This document shows positions 62,538 to 64,000 of a DNA stretch of 64,000 bases, in pieces. Location: NCBI RefSeq assembly GCF_900696085.1, contig NZ_CAADFC020000004.1:558001-622000 (forward strand). The letters are read 5' to 3'. The notes under the pieces are model-generated. The model was given only the letters and a program-made list of their open reading frames with translations. It made no database searches and was not told where the DNA came from. Every line of letters begins with the position of its first letter. Positions within the stretch are counted from its first letter, which is position 1. Source of the DNA: Bradyrhizobium ivorense. GTDB lineage: Bacteria > Pseudomonadota > Alphaproteobacteria > Rhizobiales > Xanthobacteraceae. A program made the translations under genes and the position numbers.

Positions 62538-64000
62538 ATGAAGAGGATATCGAGCGACATGCTTTCGAGAGATCACAGCGTAGCAGCAGTTGATCGCGTC
62601 GCGACAGTCGACACCGCGTCAGTCGATCCGGTCGCGCTGCAGAACAGCATCTCAAAGGCGACCGAGGCGCTGCTTGGCTATCGCCAGGCCGACGGACATT
62701 GGGTGTTCGAGCTCGAGGCCGACAGCACCATTCCGGCCGAGTACATCCTGCTGCGTCACTATCTCGCTGAGCCGGTCGACAGCGCGCTCGAGGCCAAGAT
62801 CGGCAATTACCTGCGCCGGGTGCAGGGCGCGCACGGCGGTTGGCCGCTGGTGCATGACGGCCCGTTCGACATGAGCGCGAGCGTGAAGTCGTACTTCGCG
62901 CTGAAGATGATCGGCGATTCCGTCGACGCGCCGCACATGGTGCGGGCGCGCGAGGCGATCCGCTCGCGCGGCGGTGCCGCGGGCAGCAACGTCTTCACCC
63001 GCTTCCTGCTTGCGCTCTATGGCGTCGTGAGCTGGCGCGCCACGCCGGTGCTGCCGATCGAGATCATGCTGCTGCCGATGTGGTCGCCGTTCCACATCAA
63101 CAAGATCTCGTACTGGGCACGCACCACCATGGTGCCGCTGATGGTGCTGGCCGCGCTGAAGCCGCGCGCCAAGAACCCGAAGGGCGTCGGCATCGACGAG
63201 CTGTTCCTCGAGGATCCGAAATCGGTCCGCATGGCGCCGAAGGCGCCGCACCAGAGCGCGAGCTGGTTCTATCTGTTCCGCTCGCTCGATGCCGTGCTGC
63301 GCGTGATCGAGCCGATGTTCCCGAAAAGCCTGCGCCAGCGCGCCATCGACGCCGCGCTCGCCTTCACCGAGGAGCGGCTGAACGGAGAGGACGGCATGGG
63401 CGCGATCTATCCGCCGATGGCCAACATCGTGATGATGTACGACGCGCTCGGCAAGGACGAGAGCTATCCGCCGCGCGCCACCACGCGGCGCGGGCTCGAC
63501 AAGCTGCTGGTGATCCGCGAGCAGGAGGCCTATTGCCAGCCCTGCGTCTCGCCGGTGTGGGACACCGCGCTGACCTGCCACGCGCTGGAGGAGGTGGGCG
63601 GCGACAGCTTCGCCCGGGCCAAGGAAGGGCTCGACTGGCTGAAGCCGCGACAGGTGCTGGAGCTGAAGGGCGACTGGGCGGTCAAGGCGCCGAACGTCCG
63701 CCCCGGCGGCTGGGCGTTCCAGTACAACAACGACCACTATCCCGATCTCGACGACACCGCCGTGGTGGTGATGGCGATGGACCGGGTGCGGCGCCAGACC
63801 GGAACCGGGGAATATGACGCGGCGATCGCGCGCGGCCGCGAGTGGATCGAGGGGCTGCAGAGCCGCGACGGCGGCTGGGCCGCGTTCGACGTCAACAACC
63901 TCGAATATTACCTCAACAACATCCCGTTCTCGGATCACGGCGCGCTGCTCGATCCGCCGACCGAGGACGTCACCGCGCGCTGCATATCGATGCTGGGCCA
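62538..64000 (+). CDS. shc: Squalene-hopene cyclase (5' part, runs past the window end)
   Basis: The first 487 codons of a class II triterpene cyclase, about 70 percent of the usual length. It folds squalene into hopene/diplopterol at the inner membrane. The protonating DxDD motif is present as DLDDTA near residue 403. QW-type repeats are visible: LGYRQADGHWVFELEA near 50, QGAHGGWPL near 95 and LQSRDGGWAAFD near 440. Other family blocks are PEYILL-like PAEYILLRHYL and PMWSPFHINKISYWARTTMVPL (in parts). Start is 62538 or 62559. The second is 11 bases after AGAGGA. Also called hpnF. Confidence 0.93.
   Translation, partial: MKRISSDMLSRDHSVAAVDRVATVDTASVDPVALQNSISKATEALLGYRQADGHWVFELEADSTIPAEYILLRHYLAEPVDSALEAKIGNYLRRVQGAHGGWPLVHDGPFDMSASVKSYFALKMIGDSVDAPHMVRAREAIRSRGGAAGSNVFTRFLLALYGVVSWRATPVLPIEIMLLPMWSPFHINKISYWARTTMVPLMVLAALKPRAKNPKGVGIDELFLEDPKSVRMAPKAPHQSASWFYLFRSLDAVLRVIEPMFPKSLRQRAIDAALAFTEERLNGEDGMGAIYPPMANIVMMYDALGKDESYPPRATTRRGLDKLLVIREQEAYCQPCVSPVWDTALTCHALEEVGGDSFARAKEGLDWLKPRQVLELKGDWAVKAPNVRPGGWAFQYNNDHYPDLDDTAVVVMAMDRVRRQTGTGEYDAAIARGREWIEGLQSRDGGWAAFDVNNLEYYLNNIPFSDHGALLDPPTEDVTARCISMLG

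Noticed and set aside
1..64000. tRNA, rRNA, CRISPR array, integrase with attachment sites, prophage or secretion-system genes
   Set aside because: Looked for on both strands. No cloverleaf, repeat-spacer array or such protein family was recognised.

Overview
The window looks like chromosomal DNA of a Bradyrhizobium-type alphaproteobacterium (order Hyphomicrobiales). The grounds are high GC, genes of the ppsR-maf-coaE-dnaQ-secB neighbourhood, a hopanoid cluster that includes the 2-methylhopanoid methylase hpnP, and several families of dispersed palindromic repeats of the kind common in Bradyrhizobium. I see no rRNA, tRNA, CRISPR array, phage or plasmid genes. The only mobile element recognised is one IS110/IS1111-family insertion sequence.

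Layout. 1-6.6 kb holds housekeeping genes: the 3' end of a PEP synthase/PPDK regulator, maf, coaE, dnaQ, secB, a Tim44-like protein, mltA and smr. 6.7-9.4 kb holds an orphan membrane protein, then an IS1111-type element inserted in a palindromic repeat and carrying a candidate guide (bridge/seek) RNA downstream of its transposase. 9.4-19.8 kb holds acyl-CoA/lipid-type metabolism (two SDRs, enoyl-CoA hydratase, acyl-CoA synthetase, thiolase with DUF35 partner), PEP carboxylase and an SMP-30 hydrolase. 20-23.6 kb holds an amidase with DUF2848 and two adjacent 2-oxoglutarate oxygenases, one of them AlkB. 23.6-30.8 kb is a homoprotocatechuate meta-cleavage operon (hpaH-F-E-D-G plus a ThDP enzyme) with the divergent regulator hpaR. 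30.8-40.4 kb holds a GntR regulator with two winged helices, a branched-chain-amino-acid-type ABC transporter with fused LivM-LivG, and a dehydrogenase, an aldolase and a UxaA/GarD-type dehydratase, which together suggest uptake and breakdown of a sugar acid. 40.6-47.4 kb is a poorly characterised locus of two transglutaminase-fold proteins, a DUF2126 amidoligase domain and a circularly permuted ATP-grasp/alpha-E protein. 47.5-51.3 kb holds a diguanylate cyclase and a chemoreceptor. 51.6-64 kb holds eutB, hpnP, eutC, an RND/MMPL transporter, a small Cys-rich exported protein and hpnC-hpnD-hpnE-shc (shc is cut by the window end).

The hopanoid genes form a coherent pathway. HpnC, HpnD and HpnE make squalene from farnesyl diphosphate, Shc cyclises it, HpnP methylates C-2, and the RND protein is a candidate hopanoid transporter. 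hpnP lies between the two subunit genes of ethanolamine ammonia-lyase, also a cobalamin-linked enzyme.

The most notable observation is the non-coding 3' part of the insertion sequence. It folds into two successive hairpin-capped internal loops. Short strings in the first loop match both flanks of the actual insertion site. Strings in the second match both element tips. This is what a bridge/seek RNA predicts. All statements come from reading the sequence without database searches.
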